NCBI GenBank assembly: GCA_051891935.1
Contig: JBJFFR010000183.1
Span: 16,721 to 80,720, forward strand
Direction: 5' to 3'
From: UMGS363 sp051891935
Lineage (GTDB): Bacteria; Bacillota; Clostridia; Oscillospirales; Ruminococcaceae
DNA length: 64,000 nucleotides
Below, in pieces: positions 56,535-64,000 of the stretch. The first letter of the stretch is position 1, and each line of letters begins with the position of its first letter. Under the pieces are notes generated by a model. It was not told where the DNA came from. It did no database searches and was given only the letters and a program-made list of their open reading frames with translations. A program made the position numbers and the translations under genes.

Positions 56535-57389
56535 ATGCTTTTTTCAACGGCTGTGCTTATATTTGTGTGGGGAATGCTCGCTGTGTCAATAATATTGGCG
56601 GTGCTGAAAAAGTTTCCTCTTTCTTCTACACTAAATAATGCTGTTGTGATGCCGCTTGTTATTCTTGCGGCAGCACTTGACGGCGGCATCACTCACAATG
56701 GATGGATAGTTTTTTTGCCTGTTGTGATTTTTGCTTTGCTTGTTGTCGGGGCGACAATGTTTGAAAAGCATGATGAAGAAGACAGTGTGGAATGGGCGTT
56801 GAAAAGGCTTTCGTTAAGCATATATTTTCAGGTATGCCTTGTTGCATACTATTGCGCATTTATGGTATGGATGTGGATCGTTGGCGGCAACTTCGGATAT
56901 TTGGGCGCTGTATTTATGCAGTTTTATTCGTTGGCTGTCATGATGAAAAATTTTCTTTCACCTGAATTTATGGCAGCTATTCTGTGGATAGCTTGCCCCG
57001 TTGTTTATGTGTTCCGTGCGGGAAATGCACTTGCCAAGGGAGAAAATGGCAGCAAGATATTAAGCATAGTGCTTAAAGTCTGCGCATTTATTCCCGTTGT
57101 CAATTTCTTTGCATCGTGGATAGGCGTTCTGTATATCAAGCTAAAGCATAAGAAAAAGCTTTACCGCCCTGCGTTGTTTTCTATTTTTGTCATAGTTGGA
57201 ACTGCGTTAACTACATTTTCATGGTCTAATCATGTGATAGATGCATTCAAGGTCGGTGATATGATTGAAGACGGTACATATACTGTCAGCGATTTCTTTA
57301 GCGGAAAAGAGCCAAAGGTTCAATTTGATGACGACTATGTTCTGAATGAATTGTTCAAAGAAGATTGGATAGATTGGTTTGATTATTGA
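56535..57389 (+). CDS. Multi-pass membrane protein of unknown function
   Basis: 284 residues with about seven hydrophobic segments (near 3-23, 33-48, 54-74, 95-115, 120-140, 148-165, 178-198, 212-230) and an acidic C-terminal tail (VQFDDDYVLNELFKEDWIDWFDY). No motif recognised. It sits between argC (27 bases upstream) and argJ (24 bases downstream), so co-transcribed; a transport role for an arginine intermediate is possible but unsupported. Confidence 0.7.
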   Translation: MLFSTAVLIFVWGMLAVSIILAVLKKFPLSSTLNNAVVMPLVILAAALDGGITHNGWIVFLPVVIFALLVVGATMFEKHDEEDSVEWALKRLSLSIYFQVCLVAYYCAFMVWMWIVGGNFGYLGAVFMQFYSLAVMMKNFLSPEFMAAILWIACPVVYVFRAGNALAKGENGSKILSIVLKVCAFIPVVNFFASWIGVLYIKLKHKKKLYRPALFSIFVIVGTALTTFSWSNHVIDAFKVGDMIEDGTYTVSDFFSGKEPKVQFDDDYVLNELFKEDWIDWFDY

Positions 57390-57413
57390 TAGATACTTAA
57401 GGAGTTGTATATC

Positions 57414-58646
57414 ATGAAAGAATTTAAGGTTATTAGCGGCGGTGTTTGTGCCGCAAAGGGATTCAAGGCAAGCGGTGTTTACTGCGGAATCAAGGAAAAT
57501 CCCACAAAAAAGAATGATATTGCGCTCATCGTTTCCGATGTTATGTGCAATGCGGCAGGTGTTTACACTCAAAACAAGGTAAAGGGTGCGCCTGTTATCG
57601 TTACAAAGAAAAATCTTGAAAAGTCGGGTGGAAAGGCTAAGGCTGTTATTGTTAACTCCAAGAATGCCAACACCTGCAATGCTGACGGTGAGGAAAAAGC
57701 TAATGCAATGTGCAGGCTTGTTTCCGATGCTGTCGGAATAAAGCCCGAAGAAGTCATTGTTGCTTCCACGGGTGTTATCGGTCAGATACTTCCTATCGAG
57801 CCGATCGAAAGGGCTGTTCCGCAGCTTGTTGAAAAGCTTTCCTATACGGGAAACATCGAGGCTGCGACTGCGATCATGACTACCGACACGGTGAAAAAGG
57901 AATATGCGGTCGAGTTCGAGATCGGCGGAAAGGTATGTCATCTCGGCGGTATGGCAAAGGGCAGCGGAATGATACATCCGAATATGGCTACGACGCTCAA
58001 TTTCATTACTACGGACTGCGCTGTTTCTGCTCCAATGCTTCAGAAGGCGCTTTCCGAGATAGTTAAAATTACATACAACTGTCTTTCCGTTGACGGAGAT
58101 CAGTCCACGAATGATACCTGTATGCTCATGTCGAACGGACTTGCGGAGAATGATGAAATTGCTTGCGAGGGTGCTGATTTTGACACGTTCAAGGCTGCGC
58201 TTTATCAGGTAATGGCTAATCTTACAAGGATGCTTGCGAAGGACGGAGAGGGAGCTACAAAGCTTCTGACCTGTGTATGCTCCTGCGCTCCCGATCTTGA
58301 CACGGCGATAATCGTTGCAAAGAGCGTTATCCGTTCGCCGCTTTTCAAGTGTGCAATGTTCGGTTCGGATGCGAACTGGGGACGTGTTCTCTGCGCTGTC
58401 GGTTATGCCGAAGCTGATTTTGACATAAATAAGGTGGATGTTGACCTCGGTTCAAGGGTCGGAAAGATCGCTGTTTGCCGCAACGGTGCAGGCGTTGAGT
58501 TCTCCGAAGACGAGGCAAAGAAGATACTTTCCGAGGACGAGATAGATATCTGTATAAGTCTTAATCAGGGAAATGCACAGGCTACCGCTTGGGGCTGCGA
58601 TCTTACCTATGATTATGTAAAGATCAACGGCGATTACCGCTCATAA
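57414..58646 (+). CDS. argJ: Bifunctional ornithine acetyltransferase/N-acetylglutamate synthase
   Basis: Recycles the acetyl group from N-acetylornithine to glutamate. 410 residues. The self-cleaving signature KGSGMIHPNMATTLNF is present (Thr193 as N-terminal nucleophile), preceded by VNSKNANTCNADGE and followed by CLSVDGDQSTNDTC and GSDANWGRVLCAVGYA. AAGGAG lies 9 bases before ATG 57414. Bifunctional or monofunctional activity cannot be decided from sequence alone; no argA is seen in the window. Confidence 0.96.
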   Translation: MKEFKVISGGVCAAKGFKASGVYCGIKENPTKKNDIALIVSDVMCNAAGVYTQNKVKGAPVIVTKKNLEKSGGKAKAVIVNSKNANTCNADGEEKANAMCRLVSDAVGIKPEEVIVASTGVIGQILPIEPIERAVPQLVEKLSYTGNIEAATAIMTTDTVKKEYAVEFEIGGKVCHLGGMAKGSGMIHPNMATTLNFITTDCAVSAPMLQKALSEIVKITYNCLSVDGDQSTNDTCMLMSNGLAENDEIACEGADFDTFKAALYQVMANLTRMLAKDGEGATKLLTCVCSCAPDLDTAIIVAKSVIRSPLFKCAMFGSDANWGRVLCAVGYAEADFDINKVDVDLGSRVGKIAVCRNGAGVEFSEDEAKKILSEDEIDICISLNQGNAQATAWGCDLTYDYVKINGDYRS

Positions 58647-58731
58647 TTGTTATTTTTATAGGATTTTATACTAAACGTATAGTATTAATGGCTGAATACC
58701 GTTTAAATCAATAAGGAACAGAGGAAGAAAA

Positions 58732-59592
58732 ATGGAAAGTATATCTAATCTGATACGGTCGAAGGTGCTTATTGATGCGCTCCCGTACATACAGAAATAC
58801 AACGGCAAGATAGTTGTTGTAAAATACGGCGGAAACGCTATGACCAATGAAGAGCTCAAAGACGCTGTAATGAGCGACATTGTACTGCTTTCGCTCATCG
58901 GTGTAAAGGTAGTTCTTGTTCACGGCGGCGGTCCGGAGATCAATGATATGCTCAAAAGAGTGGGCATTGAGAGCAGGTTCGTGAACGGACTTCGCTACAC
59001 GGATGCCGCTACTGTTGATATCGTTAAGATGGTGCTTGCAGGAAAGGTAAACAAGGAGCTTGTTTCGCATCTTACGCTTCACAAGGGAAATGCGCTCGGA
59101 ATGTGCGGAATTGACGGCAATATGATCACTGCGCACAAGATAGAGAGCCAGGACGATCTCGGTTTTGTCGGCGAGATAGTCAACGTGAACACAAAGCCGA
59201 TACTAGACGCTTTGGAGAATGGCTATATCCCTGTAATTTCGACGGTTGCCTGCGATGAAAAGGGTCAGACCTACAATATCAACGCTGACACGGCTGCATC
59301 GAGAATTGCGGCAGAGCTCGGCGCAGAAAATCTTATCCTTATGACGGATATTGTCGGACTTTTAAAGAACAAGGACGATCCTTCGACGCTTATCCCGACA
59401 GTTCATGTCAGCGATGTTCCTTTTATGAAGCGTCAGGGCATTATTTCGGGCGGTATGATACCGAAGATCGACTGCTGCGTTGAGGCTGTACGAAGAGGCG
59501 TTTCAAAGACCTGCATAATTGACGGCAGAGTTCCGCACTCGATACTTGTTGAGCTGCTTTCAAGTCAGGGTGTTGGTACGCAGTTCATATAA
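58732..59592 (+). CDS. argB: Acetylglutamate kinase
   Basis: Phosphorylates N-acetylglutamate. 286 residues: VVVKYGGNAM (nucleotide loop Lys), VVLVHGGGPEINDMLKRVG, RYTDAATVDIVKMVLAGKVNKEL, INADTAASRIAAELGAENLILMTDIVGLL and GMIPKIDCCVEAVRRGV. GAGGAAG precedes ATG. Arginine-feedback features were not assessed. A short palindrome ATACTA ... TAGTAT lies 47-64 bases upstream (58668-58685). Confidence 0.96.
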   Translation: MESISNLIRSKVLIDALPYIQKYNGKIVVVKYGGNAMTNEELKDAVMSDIVLLSLIGVKVVLVHGGGPEINDMLKRVGIESRFVNGLRYTDAATVDIVKMVLAGKVNKELVSHLTLHKGNALGMCGIDGNMITAHKIESQDDLGFVGEIVNVNTKPILDALENGYIPVISTVACDEKGQTYNINADTAASRIAAELGAENLILMTDIVGLLKNKDDPSTLIPTVHVSDVPFMKRQGIISGGMIPKIDCCVEAVRRGVSKTCIIDGRVPHSILVELLSSQGVGTQFI

Positions 59593-59596
59593 GATC

Positions 59597-60055
59597 ATGC
59601 TGTGGGGAATCATCAATCCGTTCGGGCTTGTTTTCATGGCTGTGATAATGATACCGAACATCATTTATGCGGTCCAAAAAAGCAAGGATGGATTTGAAAA
59701 CAGATGGGAAAACAAGCTTATCGAGGTGCTTGAACAGACCGGCAGGTTCGGCTGTTTCGGGACTATGATAATAAACATTCCCGGAACATGGTTCGGCTGG
59801 CAGTCGGACGAGGCTTTGGCGGTATATCTTATTGCGGATGCGGTGCTTATACTTGCTTACTGCGTGATATGGGTCGTCTGCTTTAAGAAAAACAGTGTAT
59901 TCAAGGCTTTGAGCTTATCAATAATACCGTCGGTGATCTTCCTTTTCAGCGGAATAATGAGCAGATCGGTGATACTGATAATTTCGGCGGTGATATTTGC
60001 GCCGTGTCATATAATTATTTCTTATAAAAATGCAAAAACTACGGCAAGGAGCTGA
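59597..60055 (+). CDS. Small multi-pass membrane protein, unknown function
   Basis: 152 residues from ATG 59597, 4 bases after the argB stop. Four hydrophobic segments (about 4-22, 48-62, 72-94, 103-140). Segments WGIINPFGLVFMAVIMIPNIIYAVQ and FENRWENKLIEVLEQTGRFGCFGTMIINIPG resemble an uncharacterised family of small Firmicutes membrane proteins. No strong ribosome site; likely translated by coupling with argB. Role in the arginine operon unknown. Confidence 0.7.
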   Translation: MLWGIINPFGLVFMAVIMIPNIIYAVQKSKDGFENRWENKLIEVLEQTGRFGCFGTMIINIPGTWFGWQSDEALAVYLIADAVLILAYCVIWVVCFKKNSVFKALSLSIIPSVIFLFSGIMSRSVILIISAVIFAPCHIIISYKNAKTTARS

Positions 60056-60061
60056 TAAAAA

Positions 60062-61231
60062 ATGACAACGATAGAAAAATTCAATGAACACGTTATGCCT
60101 ACATATAAACGTTACGATGTTGTTCTTGAAAAGGGCAGCGGAAGAACTGCCGTTGACGAGGACGGAAAAGAGTACATAGATTTCGGCAGCGGTATAGGAA
60201 CCAACTCTCTCGGTTACTGTGATGAGGACTGGGCGGACGCTGTCTGTGCGCAGGCTCGTGCTATACAGCACACATCCAACTATTTTTACACAAAGGTACA
60301 GGCGGATTTTGCGGAAAAGCTTTGCGCAGTAACGGGATACGACAAGATGTTTTTCGGAAATTCGGGCGCAGAGGCTAACGAATGTGCTATAAAGATCGCA
60401 AGAAAGTATTCCTTTGACAAATACGGAAAGGACGCAAAGCGTTGGAATATCATCACGCTTGTGAACAGCTTCCACGGAAGAACGGTGACGACCCTTTCGG
60501 CTACCGGTCAGGATGTTTTCCACAACTACTTCTTCCCGTTCACGGAGGGATTTATCAATGTTGAGGCAAACAACATCGAAGAGCTTCGTGCGAAGGCTGA
60601 TGACAGCGTTTGTGCGATAATGTTTGAATTCGTTCAGGGTGAGGGCGGAGTAAACTCGCTTGACAAGGCATTTGTTGACGAGATATTTAAGCTCTGCGCC
60701 GAAAAGGATATACTTGCCATTGCCGACGAGGTTCAGACGGGCGCAGGAAGGACGGGTACGTTCCTTGCTTCCGAGCAGTTCGGGGTAAAGCCGGACATTA
60801 CGACCTTGGCAAAGGGTGTTGCAGGCGGCGTTCCTGTGGGTATCTGTCTTGCGGGAAAGAAGTGCTCCGATGTGCTTACGGGCGGAACTCACGGTTCGAC
60901 CTTCGGCGGAAATCCTCTTGCCTGCGCAGGCGGTCTAACTGTTGTGAACAAGGTAGGAAACGAGGAATTCCTGAAGGAGGTTCGCAAAAAAAGCGAATAT
61001 ATCCGTGAAAAGCTCGCTGCAATGCCATTGGTCGAGGGAGTCAGCGGACTCGGACTTATGATAGGAATAACAATAAAGGGCAAGACCGCTGCCGACGCTG
61101 CAAAGGAATGTCTTGAAAACGGTCTGTTTGTACTTACGGCAAAGGACAAGGTAAGACTTCTGCCGCCGCTTAATATAACGTATAATGAAATTGACAAGGG
61201 TCTTGACATACTTGGGAGAGTGCTTAAATGA
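60062..61231 (+). CDS. argD: Acetylornithine aminotransferase
   Basis: PLP-dependent class III transaminase making N-acetylornithine. 389 residues: DEDGKEYIDFGSGIGTNSLGY, GNSGAEANECAIKIARKYS, FHGRTVTTLSATGQ, EFVQGEGG, ADEVQTGAGRTGTFLASEQFGVKPDITTLAKGVAGGVPVG with the PLP lysine in TLAKG, and GTHGSTFGGNPLACAGG. AAGGAG precedes ATG. Its TGA overlaps the ATG of the hydrolase gene by 4 bases. Confidence 0.96.
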   Translation: MTTIEKFNEHVMPTYKRYDVVLEKGSGRTAVDEDGKEYIDFGSGIGTNSLGYCDEDWADAVCAQARAIQHTSNYFYTKVQADFAEKLCAVTGYDKMFFGNSGAEANECAIKIARKYSFDKYGKDAKRWNIITLVNSFHGRTVTTLSATGQDVFHNYFFPFTEGFINVEANNIEELRAKADDSVCAIMFEFVQGEGGVNSLDKAFVDEIFKLCAEKDILAIADEVQTGAGRTGTFLASEQFGVKPDITTLAKGVAGGVPVGICLAGKKCSDVLTGGTHGSTFGGNPLACAGGLTVVNKVGNEEFLKEVRKKSEYIREKLAAMPLVEGVSGLGLMIGITIKGKTAADAAKECLENGLFVLTAKDKVRLLPPLNITYNEIDKGLDILGRVLK

Positions 61232-61974
61232 TCTACTATGAAAAATACGGAAACGAATTCAATCCTGTTGTGATACTTCTTCACGACAACGAATCAGTCT
61301 ACTGCTTTTCAAAAGAATGCGAACACCTCGGCAGGAACTACTGCGCTGTTGTTCCGCATCTTCCCGGATTCGGACGGAATCCCGAAAAGATGTTTTCAAC
61401 GGAGTCTGCGCTTGAACAGCTTGTTGAGCTTGCGGCTTCGTTCAAAAAGCCTGTGACGCTTGTGGGTTCATCGCTCGGTGCGGAGCTTGCATTTCATCTT
61501 GTATGCAGGAACACGGAGCTTTTCAACGGCTGCATTATGATAAGCCCCTGGCTTGAAAAGAACATTGAGGGAATTGAAAAGGCTCTTTCACAGCTCAACG
61601 AGAGAGAAAAGGTCATCAAGAACAAGGTTCTTTCAGGAATAAACGGTCTTTCTATGGGACTGAACAAGGATGAGCTGCGAGATTACAACGATTTCTGCAA
61701 AAATGTCAGCATGAATTCGCTCGTTGCGGCGGTTGACAACGGTATCTCTTATGAGAATTATCCCGAGTACAAGGATCTGAAGCTGCCGATGATGGCTCTT
61801 TGCGGATTGAGTGAATCTATGGAGATACGAAACAGCGTAAGACGTCTTGCAAAGGACAATCCGTACTGCACATACGATATGTGGGACGGTGTTTCAAAGA
61901 TGCTTCCTATCAAGGCGGCTGCACGTTTATCCAAGACGATAGAAGAGTTTGTTGACAAGGCATACAGCAAGTAA
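61228..61974 (+). CDS. Alpha/beta-hydrolase-fold protein
   Basis: 248 residues. VVILLHDNESVYCFSKECEHLGRNYCAVVPHLPGFGRNP fits the start of the fold and VGSSLGAELAFHL the nucleophile elbow (Ser in GSSLG). The usual late His is not seen: the aligned stretch reads MWDGVSKMLPIKAAARLSKTIEEFV, and the acid position reads LCGLSESMEI. Activity is therefore doubtful. It overlaps argD by an ATGA and is followed by argF after 32 bases. Substrate unknown. Confidence 0.78.
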   Translation: MIYYEKYGNEFNPVVILLHDNESVYCFSKECEHLGRNYCAVVPHLPGFGRNPEKMFSTESALEQLVELAASFKKPVTLVGSSLGAELAFHLVCRNTELFNGCIMISPWLEKNIEGIEKALSQLNEREKVIKNKVLSGINGLSMGLNKDELRDYNDFCKNVSMNSLVAAVDNGISYENYPEYKDLKLPMMALCGLSESMEIRNSVRRLAKDNPYCTYDMWDGVSKMLPIKAAARLSKTIEEFVDKAYSK

Positions 61975-62006
61975 TTTTATAAAAAACAACGAAAGGACGA
62001 TCAGAA

Positions 62007-62909
62007 ATGAAACATTTACTTAAAATGCTTGATCTTTCGACAGAGGAGATCATGGAGATCCTCAATCTTGCAGATCAGCTCAAGTACGAACGCAAGCACA
62101 ACATTGAACATCACCTTCTCAAAGGAAAGTCACTCGGTATGATCTTCCAGAAGGCATCAACAAGAACCCGTGTATCCTTTGAAACGGGTATGTATCAGCT
62201 CGGAGGAAATGCACTTTTCCTCTCCTCACATGATCTTCAGATAGGCAGAGGCGAGCCGGTACAGGATACTGCTCGTGTACTTTCACGCTATCTTGACGGC
62301 ATCATGATCCGTACATTTGCACAGAAGGAAGTTGAGGATCTTGCCGAATATGGCTCTATCCCTGTTATCAACGGACTTACAGACTTCTGTCATCCGTGCC
62401 AGATACTTGCGGATCTTATGACTATCCGTGAGTTCAAGGGACAGTTCGACGGACTCAAAATGTGCTTTATCGGTGACGGCAACAACATGGCTAACTCTCT
62501 CATTGTCGGCGGACTTAAGGTCGGCATGAAGGTTTCCGTAGCTTGCCCCGAGGGATATCACCCCGATCAGCAGGTGCTTGATTTTGCAAACAAGTATGAA
62601 GGCTTTGAGCTTACCGATTCTCCCGTCAAGGCGGCTGCAGGCGCAGATGTTGTAATTACGGATGTTTGGGCTTCAATGGGTCAGGAAGGCGAAGCGGAGA
62701 AGCGCAGGATCGCATTCAAGGGATATCAGGTCAATGACGAGATCATGGCTGCCGCTAACCCAGACGCTATGGTACAGCATTGTCTGCCTGCGCACCGTGA
62801 GGAAGAGATAACGGAAAAGGTATTTGAGGCACACGCAAACGAGATCTTTGAAGAGGCAGAAAACAGGCTTCATGCCCAGAAGGCCGTTATGGTCAAGCTC
62901 ATGGGCTGA
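62007..62909 (+). CDS. argF: Ornithine carbamoyltransferase
   Basis: Makes citrulline from ornithine and carbamoyl phosphate. 300 residues. Carbamoyl-phosphate site STRTR (KASTRTRVSFETGMYQLGG), FCHPCQILADL, GDGNNMANSLI, ornithine site DVWASMGQEGE and HCLPAHREEEIT. GAAAGGACGA precedes ATG. Together with argG and argH it completes the route from ornithine to arginine. Confidence 0.97.
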   Translation: MKHLLKMLDLSTEEIMEILNLADQLKYERKHNIEHHLLKGKSLGMIFQKASTRTRVSFETGMYQLGGNALFLSSHDLQIGRGEPVQDTARVLSRYLDGIMIRTFAQKEVEDLAEYGSIPVINGLTDFCHPCQILADLMTIREFKGQFDGLKMCFIGDGNNMANSLIVGGLKVGMKVSVACPEGYHPDQQVLDFANKYEGFELTDSPVKAAAGADVVITDVWASMGQEGEAEKRRIAFKGYQVNDEIMAAANPDAMVQHCLPAHREEEITEKVFEAHANEIFEEAENRLHAQKAVMVKLMG

Positions 62910-62938
62910 AAATAAATTTTAAAAAGGGAGTAGTTATT

Positions 62939-63610
62939 ATGGGATTTGACAGGATCAGGATCAAGGAAAACGCGAAGACACACTATCAGAACAACAAGTG
63001 GCAGAATGTTCTTGTTGTACTCATTTCCATGTTGATCGGCGGCGGTGTTTCGGTCGTTTTCCAGTTCACGGGCAAGATACCTCTTGTTGGAATTTTCATG
63101 GGGCTTGTAAGTATTGCGGTAAGCTTGCTGTTTACAAGCATAATCTCTATGGGCACGACCACATGGTTCCACAGATCTATCAAGACAGAAGGTCTGAAGA
63201 TGGAGGAGATGTTCTGGACATTCAAGGAAGATTACGGCGGAAATGTACTCCTTGTGTTCCTCATTGGATTGTACACATTCCTTTGGTCCCTGCTTTTATT
63301 TGTTCCGGGAATTGTTAAGGGATATTCGTACAGTCTTGCGCTATACATCAAGTCAGAAAATCCGAATATCAAGCCGGATAAGGCAATTGACCTTAGCAAG
63401 AAGATGACAAACGGACGCAAGATGGATCTTTTTGTACTTGATTTAAGCTACATAGGCTGGTTCATTCTTTCGGCTCTTACATTCAATATTCTCGGTGTTC
63501 TTTATGTAATTCCTTATTATAATGCTGCAAAGGCATTTGCTTATGAGGAGATCAAGGAAGAGGCTCTTTCAAAGATGGTAGTTACAGAGGAAGAGATCTA
63601 CGGTTATTGA
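62939..63610 (+). CDS. DUF975 membrane protein
   Basis: 223 residues. KENAKTHYQNNKWQNVLVVLISML, TWFHRSIKTEGLKMEEMFWTFK and the DUF975 pattern YSYSLALYIKSENPNIKPDKAIDLSKKMTNGRKMDLFVLDLSYIGWFILSALTFNILGVLYVIPYYNAAKAFAYEE are visible. Five or six transmembrane segments. AAAGGGAG lies 9 bases before ATG. Last gene before the rRNA leader. Function unknown in the family; often stress- or regulator-linked. Confidence 0.88.
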   Translation: MGFDRIRIKENAKTHYQNNKWQNVLVVLISMLIGGGVSVVFQFTGKIPLVGIFMGLVSIAVSLLFTSIISMGTTTWFHRSIKTEGLKMEEMFWTFKEDYGGNVLLVFLIGLYTFLWSLLLFVPGIVKGYSYSLALYIKSENPNIKPDKAIDLSKKMTNGRKMDLFVLDLSYIGWFILSALTFNILGVLYVIPYYNAAKAFAYEEIKEEALSKMVVTEEEIYGY

Positions 63611-63627
63611 TTAATTGATCGTTTCGG

Positions 63628-63659
63628 CTGCGCTTTCGGCTTCGGAGGCGCAGTTTTTC
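63628..63659 (+). terminator. Terminator after the DUF975 gene
   Basis: CTGCGC / GCGCAG stem with TTTTTCT tail. Confidence 0.75.
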
Positions 63660-63762
63660 TATGTAAAATAAAGTATAAATTGGCAGAATATGTGCAAAAT
63701 ATATATTAAGATGCGGAAAAACAGAGAATCCACCGTTAAAATGACAAAGTTGAAAAAAAGTG

Positions 63763-63791
63763 TTGACAAAAGGTATTGAATGTGATATTAT
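63763..63791 (+). promoter_or_regulatory. rRNA operon promoter P1 (predicted)
   Basis: TTGACA 63763-63768, 17-base spacer, TATTAT 63786-63791. Confidence 0.7.
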
Positions 63792-63914
63792 ATATAAGTC
63801 GCCAAACGACAGATTAAACTTTAAAACGACTTTAATAAGTCGGAGAGTTAAGATCTGAATATTTGGCAGAACTGATATTCACAAAATGTTAAAAATGAAT
63901 TTCAATTAAATTCA

Positions 63915-63943
63915 TTGACAAAACAAAGTGAATATGGTAAAAT
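63915..63943 (+). promoter_or_regulatory. rRNA operon promoter P2 (predicted)
   Basis: TTGACA 63915-63920, 17-base spacer, TAAAAT 63938-63943. Downstream, GAACCTTGAAAATTGAACAA at 63975-63994 is typical of Clostridia rRNA leaders, so a 16S gene is expected just beyond the window. Confidence 0.75.
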
Positions 63944-64000
63944 AATAAAGCTGTCACAACGCAGCGAAGAAACAGAACCTTGAAAATTGAACAATAACGA

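Overview
The window looks like a chromosomal segment of a low-to-mid GC, Gram-positive, spore-forming Clostridia member, most likely Oscillospiraceae/Ruminococcus. The grounds are strong AGGAGG-type ribosome sites, clear TTGACA-N17-TATAAT promoters, T-box control of a tRNA synthetase operon, dipicolinate synthase genes, class B sortases, CotH and SpoIID-type proteins, and a DUF975 membrane protein. The genus is an inference; no rRNA gene lies inside the window, although a typical rRNA operon leader with tandem promoters begins at the right edge.

Layout. 0-5.5 kb: the end of a MinD-like ATPase gene, mgsA, then a T-box-controlled operon hisS - REP-type transposase - small membrane protein - aspS. 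5.5-7.3 kb: a small island bounded by inverted and direct repeats, holding two tandem copies of a type I toxin-antitoxin-like unit and an HTH protein with a 15-residue repeat domain. 7.3-13 kb: ppk1, an NfeD/SPFH pair, and dpaA-dpaB. 13-20.7 kb: a minus-strand operon joining two sugar-type ABC permeases with a long coiled-coil membrane-fusion protein, a MacB-core-like protein and a very large binding lipoprotein, with no ATPase. 21-24.5 kb: a VTC-domain / DUF4956 / CotH triad. 24.8-31 kb: an epimerase, a nucleotidyltransferase-like/HEPN/zinc-ribbon operon, fabV and glgB. 31-38 kb: rlmB, a degenerate P-type ATPase-like protein, a chemoreceptor and a zinc-ribbon protein. 38-46.7 kb: a minus-strand operon of four class B sortases, a SpoIID/LytB protein and a pyrimidine-nucleoside phosphorylase. 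47-50.4 kb: nrdR, small regulators, lipoproteins and three zinc-ribbon membrane proteins. 50.7-63 kb: an arginine biosynthesis cluster (argG, argH, argC, argJ, argB, argD, argF) interspersed with membrane, lipoprotein and hydrolase genes, ending with a DUF975 protein and the rRNA promoters.

Repeats are a main theme. At least three miniature inverted-repeat families are visible. Family A has TAATGCGTAATTCG termini and an internal hairpin, family B has GGGTTCTCTAAAAACC termini, and family C has ATACTAATAACCATTT termini. Family A copies sit directly at gene 3' ends; the terminal sequence carries stop codons in all three frames and actually supplies the stop codon of ppk1, fabV and a small membrane protein.

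The observations most worth following are the T-box with overlapping Asp/His specifier codons, the tandem toxin-antitoxin island, the pseudo-P-type ATPase, the ATPase-less hybrid transporter operon, the degenerate nucleotidyltransferase-HEPN-zinc ribbon operon, and a perfect 41-bp palindrome that encodes two back-to-back consensus promoters.
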